Origin: Bacillota bacterium
GTDB lineage: Bacteria > Bacillota > Clostridia > Acetivibrionales > DSM-1351
NCBI GenBank assembly: GCA_023392075.1
Contig: JAEVZU010000093.1
Coordinates: 1-12,067, forward strand
Length of the DNA stretch: 12,067 bases
Reading direction: 5' to 3'
The position numbers and the translations under genes were made by a program. Below, piece after piece: positions 1 through 5,278 of the stretch; within the stretch, counting starts at the first letter, position 1, and each line of letters starts with the position of its first letter. The notes beneath the pieces are model-generated. The model saw only the letters and a list, made by a program, of their open reading frames with translations. It was not told the DNA's origin and ran no database searches.

Positions 1-127
1 GCCGAGATATTTTGGCAATTTTCGAGGAGGATGGACGCAGCCTTGCTGACGCAAGGCAAGGACGACGACAAAGAAAAGTGGCAAAATAGCCGGCGTGAGG
101 CGTGTTATACATTGTCAATAGAGGGTA
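1..127. repeat. Dispersed structured repeat, copy 1 (left end outside window)
   Basis: The last part (95-127) recurs with few changes at 2334-2364, and its reverse complement resembles 2286-2312, so it is a repeat and not unique leader DNA. Positions 1-23 and 73-94 form an imperfect inverted repeat. An internal hairpin GCCTTG/CAAGGC lies at 40-45 and 52-57 with a 6-nt loop. The terminal motif reads TACCCTCTATTGACAATG on the minus strand. The left boundary is not visible. One plus-strand frame stays open from 1 to a TAA at 142-144, but it runs through the palindromic repeat and probably does not encode a protein. The repeat could be a MITE-like or REP-like element; no transposase is present. 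Confidence 0.6.
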
Positions 128-193
128 CTCAGCCTTATCTATAATATGCCGTTTTTCCAAGTTAACTCCTCTGTTAGAATAATTTGCTTCATG

Positions 194-221
194 TTGGTAA
201 TAATATTAGCTAAATTATAAA
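194..221 (+). promoter_or_regulatory. Candidate promoter of the rubrerythrin gene
   Basis: TTGGTA (194-199) is followed after 16 bp by TATAAA (216-221), 57 bp before the preferred start codon. The -35 match is weak. The segment around 214-220 (ATTATAA) equals one half of the PerR consensus TTATAATnATTATAA, but the other half is poorly conserved, so peroxide control through this site is only a possibility. Confidence 0.3.
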
Positions 222-278
222 GGAAAGCAAAAATAATTCATGACTTCATTATTTTTGCTCTCCCATAGGAGGAGTTAT

Positions 279-860
279 ATGGGTAAGTTAGCAGGTACCG
301 AGACATCGGTAAATCTTGCAAGAGCATTTGCAGGAGAATCGCAGGCGAGAAACAGGTATACGTTCTATGCGGAATATGCCAAAAAGGAAGGGCATGCCGT
401 AATCGAACAGGAGTTTAAGACAATCGCCGAAAACGAGCGGGCTCATGCAAAAGTTTTTTATGATCTTTTGGTTGACGGTATGGGAGGCCCCAGCAATGTA
501 AATATTGATGCAGGATATCCCTTTGAGACGGGAGATACGTTGGCAAACCTCAATGCAGCAGCTCATGGCGAACACGAAGAACATTCAAAGATATACCCGG
601 CATTTGCAGATGTAGCTAAAAAGGAAGGATTTCCACAGGCTGAGGCCGCTTTCAGAATGATAGCAAACATTGAAAAAGAGCATGAAAAAAAGTTCAAGCA
701 AATAGCGGAGGATTTGAATAACAAAACTCTGTATCAAAAGAAGGAACCGGTTCAGTGGGTTTGCGCCAACTGCGGACATATTCATCAAGGAACGGATGCA
801 CCTGGTATCTGCCCGGTTTGTAAATATGCGCAGGGCTGGTTTGAGATTAAAACAGCCTGA
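279..860 (+). CDS. rbr: Rubrerythrin (diiron peroxidase with C-terminal rubredoxin domain)
   Basis: A 193-residue protein of classical rubrerythrin length. Residues 1-145 form the ferritin-like four-helix domain with all expected diiron ligands visible: E20 (GESQA), E53xxH56 (ENERAH), E98xxE101 and E132xxH135. Residues 158-193 form a rubredoxin domain with C162xxC165 and C178PVC181 for a single Fe(SCys)4 site. Family members act in the cytoplasm of anaerobes, reducing hydrogen peroxide with electrons passed through rubredoxin from NAD(P)H oxidoreductases. The ATG at 279 is preferred over the in-frame ATG at 240 because AGGAGGAG (267-274) sits just before it, and the protein then starts MGKLAGTET as in the family; the 13-residue extension has no good ribosome binding site. 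The gene appears monocistronic, and a Rex-like box begins 3 nt after its stop codon. Confidence 0.96.
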   Translation: MGKLAGTETSVNLARAFAGESQARNRYTFYAEYAKKEGHAVIEQEFKTIAENERAHAKVFYDLLVDGMGGPSNVNIDAGYPFETGDTLANLNAAAHGEHEEHSKIYPAFADVAKKEGFPQAEAAFRMIANIEKEHEKKFKQIAEDLNNKTLYQKKEPVQWVCANCGHIHQGTDAPGICPVCKYAQGWFEIKTA

Positions 861-862
861 TA

Positions 863-880
863 TAGTTAAAAACTTAACAA
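863..880. promoter_or_regulatory. Rex-like operator box 1
   Basis: TAGTTAA-AAAC-TTAACAA matches the Rex consensus TTGTTAA-N4-TTAACAA at 13 of 14 defined positions. It lies 3 nt after the rubrerythrin stop and about 190 bp upstream of the alcohol dehydrogenase start. It may be an auxiliary site for the two downstream boxes. The match was made by eye. Confidence 0.5.
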
Positions 881-951
881 ACTTAAGATAATCGCCGAAA
901 TTCAGCGAACAAAATAGTTATTTTTGCTGTATTGATTTATAGAAAGCAAGA

Positions 952-969
952 TTGTTAAATAATAAACAA
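952..969. promoter_or_regulatory. Rex-like operator box 2
   Basis: TTGTTAA-ATAA-TAAACAA matches the Rex consensus TTGTTAA-N4-TTAACAA at 13 of 14 defined positions. Its centre is 23 bp from the centre of box 3, roughly two helical turns, which would place two dimers on nearly the same face of the DNA. Rex represses fermentation genes in Clostridia and is released by NADH. Confidence 0.62.
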
Positions 970-974
970 AAACA

Positions 975-992
975 TTGTTGTTTTTTTAACAA
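975..992. promoter_or_regulatory. Rex-like operator box 3
   Basis: TTGTTGT-TTTT-TTAACAA matches the Rex consensus at 12 of 14 positions, with a perfect right half. It overlaps the candidate -35 element of the alcohol dehydrogenase promoter, a position suited to repression. The outer half-sites of boxes 2 and 3 also form an 11-bp perfect inverted repeat (949-959 with 985-995), so an RNA or cruciform stem is an alternative reading. Confidence 0.55.
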
Positions 993-1006
993 TCTAGATT
1001 TACAAT
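978..1006 (+). promoter_or_regulatory. Candidate promoter of the alcohol dehydrogenase gene
   Basis: TTGTTT (978-983), a 17-bp spacer and TACAAT (1001-1006). The -10 element is one base from consensus; the -35 element is weak and lies inside Rex-like box 3. An alternative pair is TTAACA (986-991) with TATAGG (1010-1015) at 18 bp; it also overlaps the box. A short dyad, GTTTGC-AA-GCAAAC (1028-1041), lies in the leader and has no assigned role. Confidence 0.4.
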
Positions 1007-1069
1007 AATTATAGGATATTAAATATAGTTTGCAAGCAAACATTAATCATAAAACAGGAGGTAAGAATT

Positions 1070-2269
1070 ATGTGGGAAAACAAAATTGACATTAATCAAG
1101 TTGTGGAAATCAGAGCGAAGACAACTACTTTTTTCGGAGTGGGAGCTATTAACAAGATGAAAGATGTTGCCGGAAATTTATCCTCCAGAGGAGTTAAAAA
1201 AGTTATTGCTATGACCGGAAAGAGCTCTCATATCAAAACAGGTGCATGGGATGTTACAAAGAAAGCCCTGGAGGCAAACGGAATAGAATATTTACTTTAC
1301 AGCAAGGTTACTCCAAATCCTACCGTTGACCAGGTGGATGAAGCAACTGCCGAAGCAAAAAGCTTTGGAGCTCAGGCCGTTATTGCCATCGGCGGAGGAA
1401 GTCCCATCGATGCTGCCAAGAGTGTGGCCATACTTATATCATACCCTGAAAAAAATGCTACCGAGCTTTACGAGCTTAAATTCGCTCCCGACACAGCTGT
1501 GCCATTGGTTGCTATAAACCTGACCCACGGTACCGGAACCGAAGTTGACAGGTTTGCTGTTGTAAGTATTCCTGCAAAGGAATACAAGCCTGCAATTGCA
1601 TATGACTGCATTTATCCCATATATGCAATTGATGATCCGGCCCTGATGACAAAGCTGCCGGCCGACCAAACCCTGTATGTTTCGGTTGATGCAATAAATC
1701 ACGTTGTTGAAGCTTCAACAAGTATTGTGACAAACCCGTTGGCCATATTACTGGCAAAAGAAACCATACGTCTGGTTGTCAAGTATTTGCCGGTAGCTGT
1801 GAAGGAACCTGAAAACCTTACGGCAAGATATTACCTGTTATATGCATCGTTAATTGCAGGAACATCCTTTGACAATGGATTACTTCACTTCACACATGCG
1901 CTTGAACATCCGTTAAGTGCGGTAAAACCTGAATTAGCACATGGATTGGGCTTGTCAATGCTGCTGCCGGCAGTGGTTAAGGAAATATATCCTGCATCAG
2001 GAGAGGTTCTGGCAGAAATATTCGAGCCTATCCTCCCAGGTCTCAAAGGAACAGCAGATGAAGCAGACAAAGCTTTTGCAGGCATCAGAAAGTGGCTTAA
2101 CGGGATTGGAGTTACTTCAAGCCTGAAGGATGAGGGCTTTGATGAGAGTGTAGTTGAAAAACTGGTCAACCTTGCCTTTGAAACTCCAAGTCTTGACGGC
2201 CTGCTGGCAATAGCTCCGGTCAAAGCAACAAGGGAAGCGGTAAGGAACATATATACAAATTCACTTTAA
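1070..2269 (+). CDS. Iron-dependent alcohol dehydrogenase (Fe-ADH family)
   Basis: A 399-residue, full-length group III (Fe-ADH, PF00465) dehydrogenase. The N-terminal dinucleotide-binding half carries GGGSPID (108-114) and TGTEVD (155-160). The C-terminal helical half carries the four metal ligands as in E. coli FucO: D207 and H211 (DAINH), H276 (first His of HALEH) and H291 (AHGLGLS). Members interconvert aldehydes or ketones and alcohols with NAD(P)H in the cytoplasm; here the likely role is recycling NADH by alcohol formation during fermentation. The exact substrate (ethanol, butanol, 1,2-diol) cannot be read from sequence. The start ATG has AGGAGG (1056-1061) 8 nt upstream. No AdhE-type aldehyde dehydrogenase domain is fused. 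Rex-like boxes upstream suggest repression at low NADH. The gene ends about 110 bp before a stem-loop shared with a convergent operon. Confidence 0.95.
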   Translation: MWENKIDINQVVEIRAKTTTFFGVGAINKMKDVAGNLSSRGVKKVIAMTGKSSHIKTGAWDVTKKALEANGIEYLLYSKVTPNPTVDQVDEATAEAKSFGAQAVIAIGGGSPIDAAKSVAILISYPEKNATELYELKFAPDTAVPLVAINLTHGTGTEVDRFAVVSIPAKEYKPAIAYDCIYPIYAIDDPALMTKLPADQTLYVSVDAINHVVEASTSIVTNPLAILLAKETIRLVVKYLPVAVKEPENLTARYYLLYASLIAGTSFDNGLLHFTHALEHPLSAVKPELAHGLGLSMLLPAVVKEIYPASGEVLAEIFEPILPGLKGTADEADKAFAGIRKWLNGIGVTSSLKDEGFDESVVEKLVNLAFETPSLDGLLAIAPVKATREAVRNIYTNSL

Positions 2270-2285
2270 TCGGATATAAGAAAGC

Positions 2286-2365
2286 TACCCTCTATTAACG
2301 AGGTACAATACGTTTTTGAATGGTAAATTTGCTGTGAGGCGTGTTGTACATTGTCAACAGAGGAA
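2286..2365. repeat. Dispersed structured repeat, copy 2, short form with both arms
   Basis: Two arms of about 26 bp (2286-2312 and 2339-2365) form an imperfect inverted repeat. Most mismatches are transitions that G-U pairs would tolerate in RNA. The right arm together with GTGAG before it (2334-2364) is nearly identical to 95-125 in copy 1. The left arm begins TACCCTCT, the same terminal motif seen on the minus strand of copy 1. About 26 bp separate the arms, so this looks like an internally deleted form of a longer element. It lies between convergent genes. Confidence 0.6.
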
Positions 2366-2379
2366 TATTCCATGATACT

Positions 2380-2415
2380 AAGGCAGCTGCTTACCGACCC
2401 GTAAGCAGCTGCCTT
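2380..2415. terminator. Stem-loop between convergent genes, probable bidirectional terminator
   Basis: A perfect 15-bp stem (2380-2394 with 2401-2415) has a 6-nt loop CGACCC. T-tracts are short on both strands (CCTTTAACC on plus, CCTTAGTAT on minus), so it is not a textbook intrinsic terminator. Its position, 110 bp after the alcohol dehydrogenase and overlapping the stop codon of the minus-strand gene remnant, fits shared termination. Confidence 0.65.
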
Positions 2416-2588
2416 TAACCATACTTTGCTCTTACCAATTTTATAATGTCTCCCATAGCATTATAATGGCCGGTGATTTTATCAGGAATATTGCTCCAAT
2501 TAACTGATAAATATGCTACTACCCCAAATAACAACAGTAAGCAGCTCAAATTTATTACCACATCGTATTTACCTCTTTTCATTATCAT
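2415..2588 (-). pseudogene. DUF1648-domain membrane protein remnant, frameshifted
   Basis: Fifty-seven codons from the ATG at 2588 (AGAGGTG 5-6 nt upstream) to a TAA at 2417-2415. One hydrophobic segment (residues about 9-30) is followed by WSNIPDKITGHYNAMGD, which matches the start of DUF1648 (pattern W..LPd.ip.HyN..Ge.D). Full members are much longer. After GDI the frame reads KLVRAKYG and stops. Adding one base near 2444/2445 would give D-KIGKSKVWL, closer to the family, so a one-base deletion is likely. The restored frame then runs into the stem-loop, so the 3' part is also missing. It is last in the minus-strand operon, 52 nt after the peptidase gene. DUF1648 genes are often near small XRE regulators, which supports it as a former operon member. 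A real 57-residue protein is still possible. Confidence 0.6.
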
Positions 2589-2640
2589 ATAATCACCTCT
2601 CATCAATTGTCTTTACATGAAATTTCATAGACTTGATAGC

Positions 2641-3510
2641 TTATACGTTTGAAACACTCTGACCCCGCACGATATGCTTTTTTGCTAATGAAGGTACATG
2701 AGGAACGGGACGGGGATCATACGAAGAGTAATTGACGGCAGGATGAACAGTAATGTCAGTAAATTCGATGGGCAGTCCCGCTGAAGTATAAAAACTCATT
2801 CCATCCTGTAAATGGAAGTGAAGATGCGGTTCCGAAGTGTTGCCCGAATTACCGCAATAAGCAACACACTGCCTGCGCCTCACCATATCTCCTGCTTTTA
2901 CACGGATGCTTTCAGGCTTCAAATGAGCCAGAAGCCCGTATTCATTGTCGGCATGGCGAATGAGAATGTAGTTGCCCCGTATATCTCCGGCGGAGCAATC
3001 AACCTGACCACGCCCCAAGAGCAGGCTGTCGGGATATTTGTCCCGAACCTCAACCACTTCACCATCTGCGGGAGCTAAAACTTCTTTACCGTAGCAGCAA
3101 TAGTCGGTAAGCCTGGTACATTCACCGGAAAAGCTATGTCCTTCTTCATCAAGAATTACAAAATCATAGGCATACCGCTGCGTTTGAATTCCCCAGGAAT
3201 GCGAGGATGCTTTGTCAACACCGCCGTTAACTGCTGTCCAGTTTCCTTGAAAGGGCAGAGAATATTGCACTTTACATTGGTAATTTTCCGCACTTGGTGT
3301 GTAAGAGCCGTACCGGAAAGGCATAGTCAGCATACCCCATAATTGTTTAAGTGACTGCAGAAATACAGGAAAATTGTAAAAGATACCAACAAAACCAAAC
3401 AGCCAGAATAACCACAGGAAAGTTAACACCTTATTATCAAAGATCAGACCCAACAGGCCTAAAAGTCCTAAATATTGGATTTTTTCGCAGAATCGAACAA
3501 AGCGTTTCAA
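2641..3510 (-). CDS. Membrane-anchored M23-family (LytM-type) peptidase
   Basis: A 289-residue protein. Residues about 11-52 hold two hydrophobic stretches around FDNK, a likely membrane anchor resembling the N-terminus of the DUF3796 protein in the same operon. The peptidase domain spans about 85-255: D116 in QRYAYDF, LAPADGEVVEV (145-155), GNYILIRH (179-186), H196 (LLAHL) and the HLHFH motif (H229, H231, H233) after GNSGNTSEP. M23 enzymes are zinc endopeptidases that cut peptidoglycan cross-bridges or stem peptides. The usual first zinc His four residues before the Asp is R112 here; SHSWG (H104) may supply the ligand, as I recall for this subfamily, so activity is likely but unproven. The start is TTG at 3510-3508, overlapping the XRE stop (TTGA), with GAGGAGGG 5-6 nt upstream, so translation is probably coupled. 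Confidence 0.85.
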   Translation of the reverse strand: MKRFVRFCEKIQYLGLLGLLGLIFDNKVLTFLWLFWLFGFVGIFYNFPVFLQSLKQLWGMLTMPFRYGSYTPSAENYQCKVQYSLPFQGNWTAVNGGVDKASSHSWGIQTQRYAYDFVILDEEGHSFSGECTRLTDYCCYGKEVLAPADGEVVEVRDKYPDSLLLGRGQVDCSAGDIRGNYILIRHADNEYGLLAHLKPESIRVKAGDMVRRRQCVAYCGNSGNTSEPHLHFHLQDGMSFYTSAGLPIEFTDITVHPAVNYSSYDPRPVPHVPSLAKKHIVRGQSVSNV

Positions 3511-3719
3511 ATTTTTCCCTCCTCACTAAAGAAAAATAGTTCCTCCACCGTACAGGAAAACACTTTGGCAATATCCATAGCCAGCTTTAGCGATGGGTTA
3601 TATCGGCCCTTCTCCAAGTTGATGATCGTTTCCCGCCGTACACCAACCAGCACAGCTAATTCGTCCTGTGTTAAGTTATGTCTTGCCCTGTATTCGCGCA
3701 TTTTTGTAGTCAAAGCCAT
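3507..3719 (-). CDS. Small XRE-family DNA-binding regulator
   Basis: A 70-residue single-domain Cro/CI-type regulator. The helix-turn-helix domain fills residues about 6-60, with LTQDELAVLVGV as the first two helices and RETIINLEKGRYNPSLKLAMDIAKVF as the recognition region and following helices. It belongs to the short class related to YozG, which often sits in operons with small membrane proteins. It lies 4 nt after the DUF3796 gene, whose 3' end contains its GGGAGG ribosome binding site, and overlaps the M23 start by 4 nt. It therefore probably controls this operon, and the dyad at 4081-4117 over the operon promoter is the obvious binding site. No ligand-binding domain is present, so any signal must come through a partner, perhaps one of the membrane proteins. 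Confidence 0.92.
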   Translation of the reverse strand: MALTTKMREYRARHNLTQDELAVLVGVRRETIINLEKGRYNPSLKLAMDIAKVFSCTVEELFFFSEEGKI

Positions 3720-3723
3720 GTTT

Positions 3724-4065
3724 TCAATCCTCCCGCTGCTCTTTTATCTCAAGAGCTGTAAGCGCAATTGTAAAACAGAACATGGAAACGACATAGCAAG
3801 AAGCCAGTGCCATATTGCTTGTCAGAAATTCAGGAAACAAAATCCGTACAGCTAAGGCAAGCCCGGTGGCTCCAACTCCTGAAAAGAAACCGAAGCTTGC
3901 TGCCCTTCTGACATTCTGTTGAAACATTTCATCCGGTGTCACAAAGAAATAGCGGATATAATAAGCAAAGCCAAAAAAACCAAGGAATGGCTTATGCTCC
4001 GTAGCTATTCCTAAAATCCCCAAAAGTGCAAGGACGGACAAAAATCCTAATTTATTCGCCTTCAT
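3724..4065 (-). CDS. DUF3796-like small membrane protein
   Basis: A 113-residue protein with about four hydrophobic segments: roughly 6-20, 27-42, 55-75 and 83-104. The N-terminus (KLGFLSVLALLGILGI then KPFLGFFGFAYYIRYFF) matches the pattern I recall for DUF3796, a family of unknown function in Firmicutes. The C-terminus (EIKEQRED) is charged and probably cytoplasmic. The start at 4065 has TAGGAGAG 6-7 nt upstream. It is the first gene of the XRE-M23 operon and its stop is 4 nt from the regulator start. A role as membrane sensor or partner of the regulator or peptidase is inference from gene order only. Confidence 0.75.
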   Translation of the reverse strand: MKANKLGFLSVLALLGILGIATEHKPFLGFFGFAYYIRYFFVTPDEMFQQNVRRAASFGFFSGVGATGLALAVRILFPEFLTSNMALASCYVVSMFCFTIALTALEIKEQRED

Positions 4066-4080
4066 AGCTGCTCTCCTACA

Positions 4081-4117
4081 GTGGTATATTTATAACATTA
4101 TGTTAGAAATGTACCAC
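4081..4117. promoter_or_regulatory. 37-bp dyad, probable autoregulatory operator of the XRE operon
   Basis: The outer arms GTGGTAYATTT (4081-4091) and their complement (4107-4117) differ at one position, and an inner TAACAT/ATGTTA dyad lies at the centre. In total all but two base pairs on each side of the central base are symmetric. The dyad covers the -10 element (4113-4108) and the expected start site of the operon. Because transcription would begin inside it, the RNA would carry only half, so it is better explained as a DNA operator than as an RNA hairpin. Confidence 0.65.
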
Positions 4118-4136
4118 TAATACAGTTTCATGTCAA
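4108..4136 (-). promoter_or_regulatory. Strong sigma-A-type promoter of the DUF3796-XRE-M23 operon
   Basis: On the minus strand there is a perfect TTGACA (4136-4131), a 17-bp spacer and TACATT (4113-4108). The predicted start site is near 4101, about 36 nt before the DUF3796 start codon. The -10 element is inside the 37-bp dyad. Confidence 0.7.
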
Positions 4137-4185
4137 TAGGTTCAAATAAGCTTAAAAGCAATATTCCCCTGGAAGACGAAGGCTT

Positions 4186-4319
4186 TTAACCGTAACTGAC
4201 TTTGGCAGGCGCTTTGTGTGCAATCTATTTATTGAAGCTGGTACGGAAGTACCGGTATAATCGGCAATGGTACTTTATCGGCAAAGCTGGTCGACAATCG
4301 GCACAACGCGTTAAATTAA
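4186..4319. repeat. Intergenic element sharing ends with the engB leader repeat
   Basis: Positions 4299-4319 match 8719-8739 at 20 of 21 bases (core CGGCACAACG, then GTTAAATTAA). TTAACCG at 4186-4192 also recurs at 8669-8675, so both segments may share the same outer ends with different middles. Inside are a small hairpin GGTAC/GTACC (4240-4253) and three ATCGGCA copies (4260, 4277, 4297). The repeat overlaps the stop codon of the hemolysin III gene by 3 nt. The outer left boundary is uncertain. Confidence 0.45.
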
Positions 4320-4960
4320 TACATAAAGAAGCATATCCCTATGTAATGTGTCAAAACGCCCAGAAATACAAATATATGCCAGACCATATGATGGTATTTA
4401 AAGCCTTTTTTTGCATATATGGCAGCACCTACTGTATAGAAGATACCTCCTCCGAGAATCAGCCAGAAAAGTACCGGGTTAGCCTTCTGAAAAAAGAGCG
4501 GCATGAAAATCACCAGACTCCAGCCCATAATAAGGTAAATCATCAAGGATATTTTAGGTATGGATTTTCTTGAAATGGATTTGTATAAAATACCAAACAA
4601 AACCATTATCCATTGGATTGAGAGCAGTACTATTGCCTGCCAGCCACCGATTACAGATGCGGCAATGGGAGTGTATGTACCTGCAATTGCTATGTATATG
4701 CAGATATGGTCCATGATCTGCATAACACGCTTGTGGGTGGTATCATGTTCCATGATATGATAGAAGGTTGACATCAGGAACATCAGAAAAATACATATAC
4801 TGAAAATTGTTACACTGGCCACGTCCACAAGAGAACCTTTGGTATACGCGGTAATAATAACAAACGGAAAGGCAGATAATACCATCAGTGCCGGAACACC
4901 ATGGGTTATGGCATTGGCAACCTCTTCGCCGAAAGTGAGTTTAACTGTTTTTTTAGGCAT
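4316..4960 (-). CDS. Hemolysin III / PAQR-family integral membrane protein
   Basis: A 214-residue protein with seven predicted membrane segments, the usual size for this family (YqfA/TrhA, distantly related to adiponectin receptors). Signature residues are E12/E13-N16-H20 (EEVANAITHG), S64TFYH68 in TM2, D84 at the start of TM3 and H191xxxH195 in the last segment; the Ser-Asp-His set forms the zinc-dependent hydrolase-like site of the superfamily. Bacterial members are linked to membrane fluidity or lipid homeostasis; the name hemolysin is historical. The ATG at 4960 is preferred over the upstream in-frame ATG at 5005 because GGAGG lies 6 nt before it and the protein then starts at the conserved MPKK..LTFGEEVANAITHG. 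It appears monocistronic and is transcribed away from the acyl-CoA synthetase gene. Confidence 0.93.
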   Translation of the reverse strand: MPKKTVKLTFGEEVANAITHGVPALMVLSAFPFVIITAYTKGSLVDVASVTIFSICIFLMFLMSTFYHIMEHDTTHKRVMQIMDHICIYIAIAGTYTPIAASVIGGWQAIVLLSIQWIMVLFGILYKSISRKSIPKISLMIYLIMGWSLVIFMPLFFQKANPVLFWLILGGGIFYTVGAAIYAKKGFKYHHMVWHIFVFLGVLTHYIGICFFMY

Positions 4961-5048
4961 ATTAACCTCCATAAGTTCACAGGTTAGTTTGGAAGGCAAG
5001 TGCAAGTGATGTCTTTCAAGCTGACCTTCCTAAGAATTGACAATATTA

Positions 5049-5077
5049 TATATAGTAATAAATTTAGCACTGTTCAA
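5049..5077 (-). promoter_or_regulatory. Candidate promoter of the hemolysin III gene
   Basis: On the minus strand TTGAAC (5077-5072) is followed by 17 bp and TATATA (5054-5049), leaving a leader of about 80 nt. The region is AT-rich, and an overlapping TATAAT (5050-5045) could serve instead. Confidence 0.4.
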
Positions 5078-5102
5078 CCTGAATTTCAATTATTTCTTGT
5101 TT

Positions 5103-5223
5103 ATATTCTGATTCTGCAATTTCAAACGAATAAAAAAATCAGGTGGTGGAAAATTAATACATATACAATTCAATTGGAATAAATTGATAGATTCGTTTGA
5201 TAGAAATTGCGGAATAGAATATA
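5103..5223. repeat. Long inverted repeat in the divergent intergenic region
   Basis: The left arm (about 5103-5131) and right arm (5191-5223) are reverse complements apart from a 3-nt insertion (TAG, 5201-5203) and two or three other changes; ATTCGTTTGA and AATTGC are shared blocks. About 60 bp separate them. The right arm contains the promoter of the downstream gene. The total of about 120 bp with 30-bp ends resembles a MITE, but no clear target duplication or second copy is visible in the window. Together with the flanking promoters this accounts for the 318-bp non-coding stretch 4961-5278. Confidence 0.6.
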
Positions 5224-5225
5224 AT
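5197..5225 (+). promoter_or_regulatory. Promoter of the acyl-CoA synthetase gene
   Basis: TTGATA (5197-5202), a 17-bp spacer and a perfect TATAAT (5220-5225). The predicted start site near 5232 leaves a leader of about 47 nt. The promoter lies in the right arm of the long inverted repeat. Confidence 0.7.
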
Positions 5226-5250
5226 AATTATAACCAGGTAATAATTATAA
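5219..5250. promoter_or_regulatory. Tandem PerR-like boxes over the -10 region
   Basis: A 12-bp direct repeat TAATAATTATAA occurs at 5222 and 5239. Extended upstream, the first copy (5219-5233) matches the PerR consensus TTATAATnATTATAA at 13 of 14 defined positions; the second (5236-5250) matches at 11 of 14. Their position over the -10 and start site suits repression. High AT content raises the chance of a coincidental match. Confidence 0.35.
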
Positions 5251-5278
5251 TGTTAATATACGTTCCAAGGGAGATTAT

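Noticed and set aside
1..144. Open frame from the window edge to a TAA at 142-144 that could be the 3' end of a gene
   Set aside because: It runs through the palindromic repeat, part of which recurs at 2334-2364, and the translation matches no family I recognise.
240..278. Upstream ATG extending the rubrerythrin by 13 residues
   Set aside because: No ribosome binding site before 240; the ATG at 279 follows AGGAGGAG and gives the family N-terminus.
4260..4303. Three ATCGGCA copies as a possible short repeat array
   Set aside because: Spacings differ (17 and 20 bp) and the unit is only 7 bp, so it is not a CRISPR or a convincing iteron set.
4202..4573. Plus-strand open frame of 123 codons
   Set aside because: It is antisense to the C-terminal half of the hemolysin III gene, with no family signature and no ribosome binding site.
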